Part shown: positions 1 to 11,019 of the stretch, one piece after another
Position numbering within the stretch: position 1 is the first letter of the stretch
Layout of the letters: each line of letters opens with the position of its first letter
Origin: Pohlia nutans
Taxonomy: Eukaryota > Streptophyta > Bryopsida > Bryales > Mniaceae
DNA length: 64,000 nt
Direction: 5' to 3'
Assembly: GCA_022496805.1 (NCBI GenBank)
Contig: CM040100.1
Location: 20,055,009-20,119,008 of the forward strand
Notes under the pieces: model-generated
Database searches by the model: none
Told to the model about the DNA's origin: nothing
The model's input: only the letters and a program-made list of their open reading frames with translations
Program-made: the position numbers and the translations under genes

Positions 1-1369
1 TTGTCTTAGAGTGTGGGAATGCCAGCGTTTTGGCTTGCGGGCGCTATTATGGAGATTTTGAAGGAATTTGCCTCGTATCTTATTTTATTTGGAGAGTGTT
101 GAATCGTTGGGAATACATGTATTTGATTCCATATCCTAGAGACCTTTGCTGGTGAGTTCGGAGGTTTCTCATTAGTGTGTTGTGAGCATGAAATTGCACA
201 AACTTAATTATTTGTCCGAAGTGTTTTGAGTCTTGGTTATATTAGATTTGTAAGTAGTGAATCAACACCTTGTGTCTTACTTGAACGTATACTATAACCC
301 CTAAACTTCTCAGCGTTCAGAAATTGGATCACGACAAATTCTATGCCTTGCAACTTTCTCATACAATTTTGGATGACTTTCATCCAAGTCATCTTTGTCA
401 GAGCGTTAAGTTCTCTTCTAATTACAATAGTTCTATTGTAATGAGAAGTTGTTGATAATAATGGAGAGGCCTCAAAGTGCAAGTATATCAAATTTTTTGA
501 ATAGATTTTATGCTTGTAATGGTCCTCTTATATAGACCTCGTGTACATTTGAGCCGTACTAATATCTATCTTCGAAGCTAGCATCTACTTGTGTTCAAAA
601 GATTGGTACGTTTAGGAGTTAATGTTCAGGGCCCGATGTAAATAAATTTTGGTTCCAATCCTATTGATTATTAGATGGAGTATAGAGTTGCTCTATTGGT
701 TGAGAATGAGTGGTTGCAAATATCTCGAGCAAATTGTTATCTTCATTAATTTTAAAAAATGACCAAACTCTTGTTGACCAAAAATTGAATGTTCAACTTA
801 GGTTTGGAATTTATACATATGTTGGATTCGTGTTTCTTTGTATATCTATTAATATCGATAATAGCAAATGGTATAGGTGCATGAAAAGATCAACATGTTT
901 GTATTGGTATCAACAAATGACTTTTTTATGCCGGTGGATTGTGACATTGTGTACCTGTAATGTATTGCCATTAACTATTGCCGTGAAATGTGTGCCTAGT
1001 GCATCCTTCATTAGAAAGTTCAATGATGTTAATATAGTCATTGACAGTTCCATTTTGTGTAGTGGGAATCTTGATGTTACCGATTGATATTCACGATTTT
1101 TGAATATTTGATCATTTTTTCAAATTAGTCTATCGGTAGTGATTTTACAAGTGATCAACATTAGCTTGATATACTTTCCAAGCACCTACTAGCAAAAATG
1201 AGAAGAAATTTGTAGATCCTATTGTATTTTCATACTGTACATAAAGGTTTGCATGCCGCTTTCGTTAAATATGAAGGAATACAAAGAGAGGATAATACCC
1301 TAGTTTGATATTGGTCCAATTTCAAGTTGAGTGTCTAAGATAATGTAATTGGCAGTTTTAGAGGTTGAA
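1..1369. other. Intergenic DNA upstream of the NLR gene
   Basis: AT-rich sequence with no convincing gene. An open frame of about 125 codons at 710-1087 (+) has no recognisable domain and low-complexity composition, so I do not call it. The last few hundred bases must hold the NLR promoter and 5' leader; I see no clear TATA box. Confidence 0.5.
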
Positions 1370-4300
1370 ATGGCGGATCCACTTGTAACTCCCGCAATAG
1401 TAGGATATGGGGTGACTGAATTGTTCACGGTGGTACTTGATGCTGCTGGTCGTGCCATCCAGTGTAAGGAGGAATGCAAGAAGTTCCGGGCGAGTTTGAA
1501 GGATATTGAACCACTATTTCAGCAAGCGCAGGAACATTCAGAGAATGGGAACCCTACGTGTACTGCATGGTTGAATGCATTCGAGTCCCTTTTGAAAGAG
1601 GCAAATGCAGTAATAAAGCAATGTCTTCAAGAAACAAAAAGAGAGAAGTTGAAGAGGGCGTTGCAATGTTGGCGTTGGACGGAGTTGCCAAATCATGTGA
1701 AGGATCTTCATCAGCGAGTGAAAGATAAAATTAAATCTACAAATCTTGTCACGCTTGGAATTGTTCTATCTAAGGAACGCCCCGTAGCAAGTAAGCCGTT
1801 AGATTTTGAACCGCAACAAATACCATTACATGTCGTCGGGCATGAAGAACATTTCAACAAACTCAAAGCATCTATACTTGAGAGTCGTGAGAAATCCGTG
1901 CACAGCTATTTTGGTTTGCGCGGAAGAGGAGGAGCGGGGAAAACTGTGCTCGCAAAGAGGTTGCACAATGATGAAGACATCAAAGCAACATATGGAGAAC
2001 ATTCTATTGTGTGGATAACTGTTGGATATGATGCAAGAGTATCTGAGGTCTATGAGAGGATGGCATCTCTTTTGAATGATGATGCTTACAAAGAAAAGTA
2101 TGCCACTCAATGCTTGGAAGATCAACGTACTCACTTGTGGAATGTACTTGCCAAGAAGGAGGTGTTGTTGATTTTGGATGATGTGTGGAAGAAACCATAT
2201 GGTCGACATGATATGATGCATTGGTTGGATATTGCGACTGCTCCTAAATCTGCAACATTGATAACTACGAGGGATTCTTCAATTTTGACTAAAGTTCATG
2301 CAAAAGTCGAAGGTGTTCTTGGGCTCCCTAAAGATCAGAGTTGGGAATTGTTTTGCAGCTATGCTTTTCACGATGGAAGTTGTCCATCAATTATTCCGGA
2401 GCAATTAGCGAGAGATGTTTGTAAGCAATGTGGAGGTCTTCCGTTGGCTTTGACAGTGATTGGTAGTGCAATGCTAGAGAAGACGGATGAGCGAGGATGG
2501 ACACGTGCTTTGGAATATTTGAAGCAGTCAAAATCCATTCCAGATTCGGGTGTAGATTGTGAATTGTTTGGACGTCTACAACTGAGTTACAATGAACTGA
2601 AGGATGACCAGAAAAAGATATGCTTCTTGTATTTTGCAGCATTTCCAGAGGACTATAAAATTCCGACTGATGAGTTAATCAAAATTTGGACTGCAGAAGG
2701 ATTGTTTGGAACATATTATGTTATGGATGCCAAAGATAAGGCAATGGATCATTTGGATATTCTTGTAAAGAGGTCGTTGGTAGGATGGATTGATCATGAC
2801 CATGATTATGTCCAAGTACATGACATTCTTCGAGATGTAGCAATGTTCATCATAGAGAAAGCCAAACCAGGGGAATGTGCCTATGAATGCTACTTTCAAT
2901 CTGGAAAAGAATTCAAATCATTTCCATCAGTAGAGTCACTTCAACATGTGAAGAGGATGTCATTCATGCAAAGTACCATCTATGAATGGCCAAAAGAGCT
3001 TCATCTTCCACATCTTCCAGTGTGCTTACTTTCTCAAGCATTTATTGGCCAAGAGCCATTGGGAATTCCATTGCACTTATTCTCTTCCATGGACGGTTTG
3101 CAATATTTAAACCTACAAAAGTGTTCAAGCCTACAAGTCATTCCAGAGAACATCGGCGAGTTAAAGTGTCTTACCCATTTGATCCTATCAATGTCTCATT
3201 CCTTAAAAGAGCTTCCTGTGAGCATCGGCGAGTTGAAGTGTCTTACTATTTTGGACCTAGAAGGGTGTCAATCCTTGAAGGAACTTCCTGTGAACATCGG
3301 CGAGTTGAAGTGTCTTACTTTTTTGGACCTAGATGGGTGTAAATCCTTGAAAGAGCTTCCTGTGAGCATCGGCGAGTTGAAGTGTCTTACCCATTTGTAC
3401 CTACGAAGGTGTGAATCCTTGAAGGAGCTTCCTATGAGCATCGGCGAGTTGAAGTGTCTTACCCATTTGTACCTAAAAGGGTGTGAATCTTTGGAGGAGC
3501 TTCCTGTGAGCATCGGCGAGTTCAAGTGTCTTACTTTTTTGGACCTAGAAGGGTGTGAATCCCTGGAGGAGCTTCCTGTGAGCATCGGCGAGTTGAAGTG
3601 TCTTACTTTTTTGGATCTAGAAGGGTGTAAATCCTTGAAGGAGCTTCCTGTGAGCATCGGCGAGTTGAAGTGTCTTACCCATTTGTACCTACAAAGGTGT
3701 GAATCCTTGAAGGAGCTTCCTATGAGCATCGGCGAGTTGAAGTGTCTTACCCATTTGTACCTAAAAGGGTGTGAATCCTTGGAGGAGCTTCCTGTCAGCA
3801 TCGGCGAGTTCAAGTGTCTTACTGTTTTGGACCTAGAAGGGTGTAAATCCTTGAAGGAGCTTCCTGTGAGCATCGGCGAGTTGAAGTGTCTTACTTTTTT
3901 GGATCTAGAAGGGTGTAAATCCTTGAAGAAGCTTCCTGTGAACATCGGCGAGTTGAAGTGTCTTACCCATTTGTACCTACAAAGGTGTGAATCCTTGAAG
4001 GAGCTTCCTATGAGCATCGGCGAGTTGAAGTGTCTTACCCATTTGTACCTAAAAGGGTGTGAATCCTTGGAGGAGCTTCCTGTCAGCATCGGCGAGTTCA
4101 AGTGTCTTACTGTTTTGGACCTAGAAGGGTGTAAATCCTTGAAGGAGCTTCCTGTGAGCATCGGCGAGTTGAAGTGTCTTACCCATTTGTACCTAAAAGG
4201 GTGTGAATCCTTGGAGGAGCTTCCTGTGAACATCGGCGAGTTGAAGTGTCTTACCCATTTGTACCTATGCGGGTGTGAATCCTTGAAGGAGCTTCTTGTG

Positions 4301-5284
4301 AGCATCGGCGAGTTGAAGTGTCTTACTTTTTTGGACCTAGAAGGGTGTAAATCCTTGAAGGAGCTTCCTGTGAGCATCTGCGAGTTAAAGTGTCTTACCC
4401 ATTTGTACCTACGAAGGTGTGAATCCTTGAAGGAGCTTCCTGTGAGCATCAGCGAGTTGAAGTGTCTTATTGTTTTGGACCTAGAAGGGTGTCAATCCTT
4501 GAAGGAACTTCCTGTGAGCATCGACGAGTTGAAGTGTCTTACTTTTTTGGACCTAGATGGGTGTAAATCCTTGAAGGAGCGTCCTGTGAGCATCGGCGAG
4601 TTCAAGTGTCTTACCCATTTGTACCTACGAAGGTGTGAATCCTTGAAGGAGCTTCCTATGAGCATGGGCGAGTTGAAGTGTCTTACCCATTTGTACCTAA
4701 AAGGGTATGAATCCTTGAAGGAGCTTCTTGTGAGCATCGGCGAGTTGAAGTGTCTTACCCATTTGTACCTAAAAGGGTGTGAATCCTTGGAGGAGCTTCC
4801 TGTGAGCATCGGCGAGTTGAAGTGTTTTACCCATTTGTACCTACGAAGGTGTGAATCCTTGAAGGAGCTTCCTATGAGCATCGGCGAGTTGAAGTGTCTT
4901 ACCCATTTGTACCTAAAAGGGTGTGAATCCTTGGGGGAGCTTCCTGTGAGCATCGGCGAGTTCAAGTGTCCTACTGTTTTGGACCTAGATGGGTGTAAAT
5001 CCTTGAAGGAGCTTCCTGTGAGCATCGGCGAGTTGAAGTGTCTTACCCATTTGTACCTAAAAGGGTGTGAATCTTTGAAGGAGCTTCCTGTGAGCATCGG
5101 CGAGTTCAAGTGTCTTACTATTTTGGACCTAGAAGGGTGTGAATCCTTGGAGGAGCTTCCTGTGAGCATCGGCAAGTTGAAGTGTCTTACTGAATTGAAT
5201 CTGCTAGGGTGTGAATCCTTGAAGGAGCTTCCTGTGAGCAAGGGCGAGTTGAAGTGTTTTATCCAAAAAGATGTGAATCCTTGA
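1370..5284 (+). CDS. CC(RPW8-like)-NB-ARC-LRR disease resistance protein
   Basis: Intracellular immune receptor (NLR) of 1304 residues in one uninterrupted exon. An in-frame TAA lies at 1346-1348, so the first usable start is the ATG at 1370. Residues 1-130 form a helical N-terminus resembling the RPW8/CC domain. The NB-ARC domain follows: P-loop GRGGAGKT at 185-192, kinase-2 LLILDDVW at 266-273, RNBS-B ITTR at 298-301, GLPLA at 356-360, RNBS-D CFLYFAAFPEDYKIP at 418-432, and VHD at 483-485 in place of MHD. The RNBS-D and VHD segments look closest to ADR1/NRG1 helper-type NLRs. Residues 594-1289 are 29 LRRs of exactly 24 residues each. The nucleotide-binding motifs are intact, so the switch should be functional. 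The C-terminus is abrupt: unit 30 carries a 10-base deletion that shifts frame into a TGA at 5282-5284, so the ancestral protein was probably longer. Confidence 0.93.
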   Translation: MADPLVTPAIVGYGVTELFTVVLDAAGRAIQCKEECKKFRASLKDIEPLFQQAQEHSENGNPTCTAWLNAFESLLKEANAVIKQCLQETKREKLKRALQCWRWTELPNHVKDLHQRVKDKIKSTNLVTLGIVLSKERPVASKPLDFEPQQIPLHVVGHEEHFNKLKASILESREKSVHSYFGLRGRGGAGKTVLAKRLHNDEDIKATYGEHSIVWITVGYDARVSEVYERMASLLNDDAYKEKYATQCLEDQRTHLWNVLAKKEVLLILDDVWKKPYGRHDMMHWLDIATAPKSATLITTRDSSILTKVHAKVEGVLGLPKDQSWELFCSYAFHDGSCPSIIPEQLARDVCKQCGGLPLALTVIGSAMLEKTDERGWTRALEYLKQSKSIPDSGVDCELFGRLQLSYNELKDDQKKICFLYFAAFPEDYKIPTDELIKIWTAEGLFGTYYVMDAKDKAMDHLDILVKRSLVGWIDHDHDYVQVHDILRDVAMFIIEKAKPGECAYECYFQSGKEFKSFPSVESLQHVKRMSFMQSTIYEWPKELHLPHLPVCLLSQAFIGQEPLGIPLHLFSSMDGLQYLNLQKCSSLQVIPENIGELKCLTHLILSMSHSLKELPVSIGELKCLTILDLEGCQSLKELPVNIGELKCLTFLDLDGCKSLKELPVSIGELKCLTHLYLRRCESLKELPMSIGELKCLTHLYLKGCESLEELPVSIGEFKCLTFLDLEGCESLEELPVSIGELKCLTFLDLEGCKSLKELPVSIGELKCLTHLYLQRCESLKELPMSIGELKCLTHLYLKGCESLEELPVSIGEFKCLTVLDLEGCKSLKELPVSIGELKCLTFLDLEGCKSLKKLPVNIGELKCLTHLYLQRCESLKELPMSIGELKCLTHLYLKGCESLEELPVSIGEFKCLTVLDLEGCKSLKELPVSIGELKCLTHLYLKGCESLEELPVNIGELKCLTHLYLCGCESLKELLVSIGELKCLTFLDLEGCKSLKELPVSICELKCLTHLYLRRCESLKELPVSISELKCLIVLDLEGCQSLKELPVSIDELKCLTFLDLDGCKSLKERPVSIGEFKCLTHLYLRRCESLKELPMSMGELKCLTHLYLKGYESLKELLVSIGELKCLTHLYLKGCESLEELPVSIGELKCFTHLYLRRCESLKELPMSIGELKCLTHLYLKGCESLGELPVSIGEFKCPTVLDLDGCKSLKELPVSIGELKCLTHLYLKGCESLKELPVSIGEFKCLTILDLEGCESLEELPVSIGKLKCLTELNLLGCESLKELPVSKGELKCFIQKDVNP
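3149..5236 (+). repeat. Array of 29 LRR-coding units, each 72 bp
   Basis: From 3149 to 5236 is exactly 29 x 72 bp. Each unit encodes (S/N)IGELKCLT-x-L-x-L-xxC-xSLKELPV. Variants recur in order: an HLYLxRC unit, then an HLYLKGCESLEELPV unit, then an EFKCLT unit, then FLDLEGCK. This gives a higher-order block of about 4 units (288 bp), clearest in units 4-14. The near-identity of units and the preserved length show expansion by unequal crossing-over or slippage in multiples of 72 bp. Confidence 0.97.
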
Positions 5285-5580
5285 AAGAGCCTCCTATGAG
5301 CATTGGCTAGCTAAAATGTTTTATTTTGATTTAGAAGGATGTAAATCCTTGATGGACCTTATGTGAGCATTGGCAAGTGAAAATGTCTTATTTATTTGGT
5401 CCTAGAGGGATAAAAGTCCTTGAAGGAGCTTCTTTCGATCATCGATGAGGTGAAATGTCTTAGCTATTTGGATATATTAGGGCGTGAATCCTTGAATGAG
5501 CCTACAAGGGTGTGAATTTTTGAATGAACTTCCTGAAAGCATCGGCGAGCTTCACAATCTTAAAATTTAGCAAGGATATA
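5285..5580 (+). pseudogene. Decayed continuation of the NLR LRR array
   Basis: After the TGA at 5282-5284 the sequence still matches the LRR unit: gagcctcctatgagcattgg at 5287, a diverged copy near 5340-5400, and a last copy with gcatcggcgagcttcac near 5540-5555. Stops and indels are frequent, for example TAG where the unit normally has GAG just after 5300. These are old C-terminal LRRs lost from the reading frame and probably now 3' UTR. Confidence 0.8.
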
Positions 5581-7977
5581 TAGACTATGGTTTGGAAGAG
5601 TGAATGAATCTGCACAATCAATTTACAACTACTAACTATAACATTCGAACAATACCATCATATTTTTCTTTGGATAGTTTGTTTTATGATCCTCACAGTA
5701 CCAGGTGAGAGGTGATCAGTCTTTTTAGTATTCTATGTTACTCAGTTCATCGCATGTGAAGGCTCAATGCTATGTGCCAACCAAATATATTTAGAACTTT
5801 TTGAAATCTTAAATTTGTATAGCCCTTTGCACATAGATGTTTTGGAATTGGTTGGTTTGATAATCTTCAGTATTATAATCGATGTGATCATAGGATACAC
5901 ATGTGTGGAAAAAGAGGCTATGGCTATGATAAATGCCAAAATTCATAGAGTACACTATAGTTGACTGAAGGGCTTCTACAAGTAAATATCTCCTATGAAA
6001 TTAGCTGTAGAGCTCGATGTGATTATTTTCATACCTAAAAAGAACAGATTTTGTGAGTGGGGAGTAATAAGCCAAAATAGCAAGTACTTGTGTGAAGTTG
6101 GGCTATAGGTTGATCCATGTCATGATTGTCGCCCTTGAATTTCTATTGGAAAGTGACATTGATAGACGTTGACAGGAATCATTCACATTATTGCTTTGGT
6201 TACCTACTCATAAGATTTTCTTCGTGACTTATATAAATATAGAAATTTGAAGGATGGATCCATTAACAGATCTTTAACTAATTATGGACAAAACGATGAA
6301 TTCTGGACAAAATGACAAATTCTAAACAATTTGCCAATAATTGTAGAAAATGCTCAAATCTGGACAATTGAAACTTTTATCGGTGGATAGCCGGATTGAT
6401 ATCGGCTGCCGGCCGACACTTTTGAGCCAAAAATCAATTTCTTTTTTGGGCCAAAAATCAATTCTGTGACCTAACTATAGGCTAATATTCATTGTTTTGA
6501 CCTTTTTTGAAGCAAAAAAGGCTACATGTGGACATCTTTCAATTCAGAAATTTGTTATTTAATTTTTTCGGTGCCTCGATGGATGCATTCAATATTATTT
6601 CTGGACTTCTAAAAGTCCATAATTAATTAAATATCAGTTCATTGTAGGTAGTCACATACCCGTGGCAACATGCAAGTGCACCACTTTGCCATGGTAAATT
6701 TAAGGTCTCACTTTTTGAACTAAAAGTGAAATTTGACATAAGCCAACTGTGTTGTTATTCAAAAAATCACCATCTTGTTTTGAAGATCTTGACCTTACAA
6801 ATGTTTATCAACTAGCATAAGAACCAAAAGAAATTTGGACGGATGAAAAACTATATAAGATGTAGTCAAGATACATGGACGCATGCAGGTTAAGGGAGTT
6901 AAATATCTTATAATACGTGCATCGTTAGAGGCCTACGTGATCCGTGCATGTCTGGTAAAATTTGCATTGGACTTATACTTTTCAATAACATTTTAACCGA
7001 ATCCTCCTAGTCATTCCCCTAGTGTCTCTTGTTTCAGAGTTGCTTCACCTTACCACCGATGCCACCTCTTTTGCACTTTGAGAATATCATTCATTGAATG
7101 CAGTTCATTGTCGTTGTCTTTATAGTAAGTCTCTTGGATGTTTGTATGGTATGGTCCACTGGAATTCTTGTCCCTATGCAGTCTTTTGAGGATTTTGAGA
7201 ATTTGAAAAAAACTCTCTAAGAGAGAGAAAAATATTTTTGTGAAATCTAAAGTGGTAGGATGGATTGTATCGATAAAAGAAAAAAGAATTTTGATAGAAA
7301 TTTGAGGATTCGGCATTATATTTTAATGGAAGATGAATCAAAAGGTAATCTAGTACATTGTTACAGTGCATAATATGCACTCGATATTCTAAAAGAAAAG
7401 GAGAATAGAGGGTTGTGAATGGAATTTTGAGCTATGAAGTTTTTCTAGTATTCACTCAAATATGTGAATAAAAACATCTTCTAATTTTTTCAATTTTTTT
7501 TGAATTGATTAAAGTTTCAAATTTTAAAATGTGTTATTTTTAAGAGGGATCAATTGGTTCCCTATTTTAAAAAACTTTTTGATGGATTTATTTTTCTGCT
7601 GTATTTGAGAATGAAATTTTTCAAGTTGGCTAATTTTTAGATTTTTTAATATAGAATCAAACGTGAACTATACTTGCATTCAAAGTTTGATCACAACTTG
7701 GTGAATTTGTTATTAAAATGGGAGTTTTGATACTGAAAATCTTCAACATAAAATAATTTTAACATTCTTAAATTTGATTTTTTGGATGGCATGCATATAA
7801 ATCTAGAACTTGGTTCACTCATTTTTCATTGAATCATTGGTACATAATTTTCAAATTGGCTTGAAAGGGAGATTTTCAAACAAAATGCTCAAATTGCACA
7901 AATGTGTACCAAGATGAAGTTAGTTCATCAAGAGGAGTTAGTGGACCGTACCATACAAATGCCCTCTTACACACTTT
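5581..7977. other. AT-rich intergenic DNA
   Basis: No gene, RNA or structured repeat recognised. Short open frames on both strands (around 5742-5964 and 7050-7380) show no domain and no conserved start context. Confidence 0.4.
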
Positions 7978-8207
7978 TTAACCCTTAAAGGTCCAGATTG
8001 GCCATTCCGGCCAGTATTATACGGCCGTATTTCATTGTATTTGGAATGGTTCTCCACCTCCTATGAGTTTCATAACAAAGTGAAGTTAAAATTCATGTCT
8101 ATATGGTCTTAAAAGCTATTGGGATCTCAATTTGGAACTTTCTACTTACAACAAATGTTAAATATACGGCAACGTGTCTACTATGCCCTAAAACCTTTAA
8201 GGGTTAA
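7978..8207. mobile_element. piggyBac-like MITE, 222 bp, TTAA-flanked
   Basis: TTAA at 7978-7981 and 8204-8207 flank a 222-bp element (7982-8203). The left end CCCTTAAAGGT is matched by the reverse complement of the right end, an 11-bp perfect terminal inverted repeat. A fragment of the same sequence lies at 47689-47905. There is no coding capacity, so it would have to be mobilised by a transposase made elsewhere. Confidence 0.8.
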
Positions 8208-9731
8208 ATAGGAATTAGATGTAGTTGGTTAACCCCTAAACGCATGGGAGGCCAAAAACTAGCTTATCAATGTAACACTATTCAATTCCAACTGCTAAAT
8301 GGACAATTTTTATCCAATTCCTTTTATAAAGGATTTTTGTTGGTCATGCCACATTTTCAAGTAATTTTCAGATCATTTAATCTATTTTTGGATTTCATAT
8401 GGGGTCCCAACTACAAGAAGAGTTGTAAAAACCGTTCACTGTGTAGTGTATTTTGGATCTTTTTGTGTTTTTCTTCTTAAACTAAATTTAGGCCATGAAA
8501 ATGAATTCTATTGCATTTGAGTTGAACAAACATAAAATGAAGCTTACCAAGTCTAGTTTCTACTCCACTTTGAATTTATTGGAAAAATCTGCTAATTGAG
8601 TGTTTGCTTGGAGTTACAAATTTGACATGCATTACCACAATGTAGGAAAATATATCTAGATTTAGTTACAGGGTTGATTTTCATTTCCTATAATGGTCTT
8701 CATTGTGATTTACACCTTTGGTAAAAAAATTGGAATTTTTCAATACATTTTGTAATTGACAAGAATTTTCATTAAAATCATTTCAAAAAATCATAGTAAT
8801 TTCAAGTTTTCACCAACTGTTTTGCACAATTCATCATTTGTGGTAGACACATAGCTTCATCTCTTAAAAATATAAAATTGAATTTTTTATCTTGTTTATA
8901 TTAGTAGAATAGAATATGACAGGGAAAGCATGATTCTATGGTTATAAGTCCAAGCATTTAAGGGTTAATATGAATCTAATTGTTGATGATTTAATTTTAA
9001 TTTTAATTTCAATATTTTTTGGGACAAAATTGTGCAGGCTCGAAAATGCATTTTTATTTCTCAGCAAAGTTTGCATATCTTTACCGATGTACACAAACTT
9101 TTTTTCCAAATTTTTTTACACTAGATTAGGCAGACCATTTTCAATATCTAAAGAGAATTTTGAAAAATTGAATATCCTTATTTTCTTGAAAAAATCATAC
9201 AGGCTGGGAGTTTTCCATTTTTTTTCTAGCAGAGTTGGGATATTTTTAGCAATGTTAAAACTATTTTTCAAATAGTTTTTTTCTGTGAATTATGTAGGGA
9301 TTATTCTATATCTAAAAATAAATTTGAGAACTTTGAATTTTATTTGGACAAAATCATGACGGTTGAGTTTTTTTTTTTCAGTTTGCATACATTTAGTGAT
9401 GTTAAAAACATTTTGTTTCCAATGCTTCTTTTTTGTAATTTTATGTCAGAGAAACATTTTTTTCCAATATTCTTATTGATTTTATGTATAATGCAACCAA
9501 AAATCATTTGCTTCATTGTAAGATTCTTTTTGTTTTTGCAACTTATTTCCCACTTTTTGTCATTTCATAATATATGCCTTTCTGTTTCACTTGAATGTTT
9601 TGACCGTATAATAGAGAAATAGGTTCTGGGTCTAATAAAAGATGAAATTATGTAAAACCTTGGATATTCGCCATGAAATGAAGAAATAGAAGAGAGAATG
9701 AATATAAATCTAAAAGCACGCAATTTGCTAT
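8208..9731. other. AT-rich intergenic DNA
   Basis: Long T-rich and A-rich runs with no recognisable gene. The frames at 8244-8480, 8970-9275 and 9344-9622 (+) encode Phe/Leu-rich low-complexity peptides and are compositional artefacts. A motif atttaagggttaatatg near 8957-8973 may be a degraded end of a TTAA element. Confidence 0.4.
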
Positions 9732-10313
9732 TTAACCCCTAAAGGACCGTAAGGCCCCCACGCAGCTTCTGGAACTAGAAAGTGAGGAAATTCGGGTTTT
9801 TGGGGTTAGAATTGTAAGACGAGCAATAAAGAGACCCTAGCTCTTTTTGAGAGCCAAATTTGTAGGTACTTCTTGATCGGAAATTCATCAAGTGAGCGAT
9901 TTTTGGTGATTTTTTTGAGCTGCACGGAGGGTCTCTAGGCATCATTTCAGACCTTCATATCTTCCTCCTCACACCTCCAAAGTACTTGAATTTTTTTTCA
10001 CATGTTTAAAATAATGATTTCTACTCAGAGTAAAAATTTCAGATTTTGGGAGCATTTTTGAACAATCCGATTTCAGCATGTGTACAAAATACCCCAAACA
10101 AGTTCCATCAATCTTCTCAACGGTGGCATTTTCTCAAAAATTATGCGATTTTGTTGATCTTTTTTTTATAAATGAATTACCTTACTCTTCTTTAATTTCA
10201 ACGGTGCAAATCATCAATATTACCCAACACCACTGAGGAATTGAGCTTGCTACAAGAGCTAGTCAAGAAAACAAGAGCTAAGTTCAACACCCCCCCGGTC
10301 CTTTAGGGGTTAA
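9732..10313. mobile_element. piggyBac-like MITE, 574 bp, perfect TIRs and TTAA duplication
   Basis: TTAA at 9732-9735 and 10310-10313. The interior (9736-10309) starts CCCCTAAAGGACCG and ends with its exact reverse complement, a 14-bp TIR. The interior is non-coding. The 4-bp palindromic TTAA target and CCC-starting termini are the hallmark of the piggyBac superfamily. Confidence 0.85.
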
Positions 10314-11019
10314 GCACTTGGCCATCTAATCATGCACTTGGTCTCCATGTGCATAAATTTTTTTGTTACTTATCACACCAGATGTGGCCCGCACGCCGCT
10401 ACCACTCCGTGATCTGTCGCGGAACGTAGAATGGGGGACTTTTCTTCTTGTCCACTGTCGCCATGGCTGCCATGAGAAGGGTTTGAGGACAAAGAAAACA
10501 GACATGGGCAATGGAGAATGCGAAGCAAAAAAATGGTCGTGGCAGGATGCTAAGAAAAGGAGGAGTGCGTGAAAACGAGGAACCCAATGTAAATTGCGGA
10601 AGAGATGGAGTGTCCACTGGAAGGCGTGAGAGCATAGAAGACAAGGTAGAGAATGAGCTTGGGATGGAGGGCGTGAGAGACAAGGAGGAAGAAGATTGTT
10701 TGTCCGGGCCGCCAATGTTGGTGGTTTTTGAATGCTTCGGCAGTGATTGAGCAGTTGATGGTTGTCCATGATGCCCTAGACAGGGATTTGGCGGCTGTGG
10801 TTGACAATGATAATATGATGATGCCGGTGATTTTAGTGGTGGCGGGGTCTTATTGATGCGGGCTGTAACGGGAGTGACTGCTGTCCAATTACTATGGCGT
10901 CCTTGGCTATTGTGATGTCCTATGGGTACTAGGATAGCTTGGATGTGATTGACATGGATTTCTGGGGTTGGACGGTTGAGTATTGCTTTGTCTTGGTTGC
11001 TGTGATTGATGTCCAAGTC

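Noticed and set aside
483..520. Partner NLR or other gene at the left edge
   Set aside because: Nothing with NB-ARC, TIR-domain or WRKY-type motifs was seen on either strand in 1-1369; the finding listed for this interval only records that negative result.
710..1087. 125-codon frame on the + strand
   Set aside because: No domain, no coding-like composition and no splice or promoter context; expected by chance in AT-rich DNA.
1349..1369. Upstream extension of the NLR from TTG at 1349
   Set aside because: Nuclear plant genes start at ATG; the first in-frame ATG is at 1370, directly after a TAA at 1346.
3149..5236. CRISPR-like regular repeats
   Set aside because: Units are contiguous coding repeats without unique spacers, in a plant nuclear gene.
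3268..5241. Long antisense open frames across the LRR array
   Set aside because: The 72-bp period is a multiple of three, so any stop-free antisense frame of one unit stays open through the array. The predicted peptide is a direct shadow of the LRR repeat.
10326..11016. Minus-strand Pro/Ser-rich frames as host genes
   Set aside because: No ATG at the open start, low complexity, and position directly 3' of a gypsy pol relic; more likely element debris.
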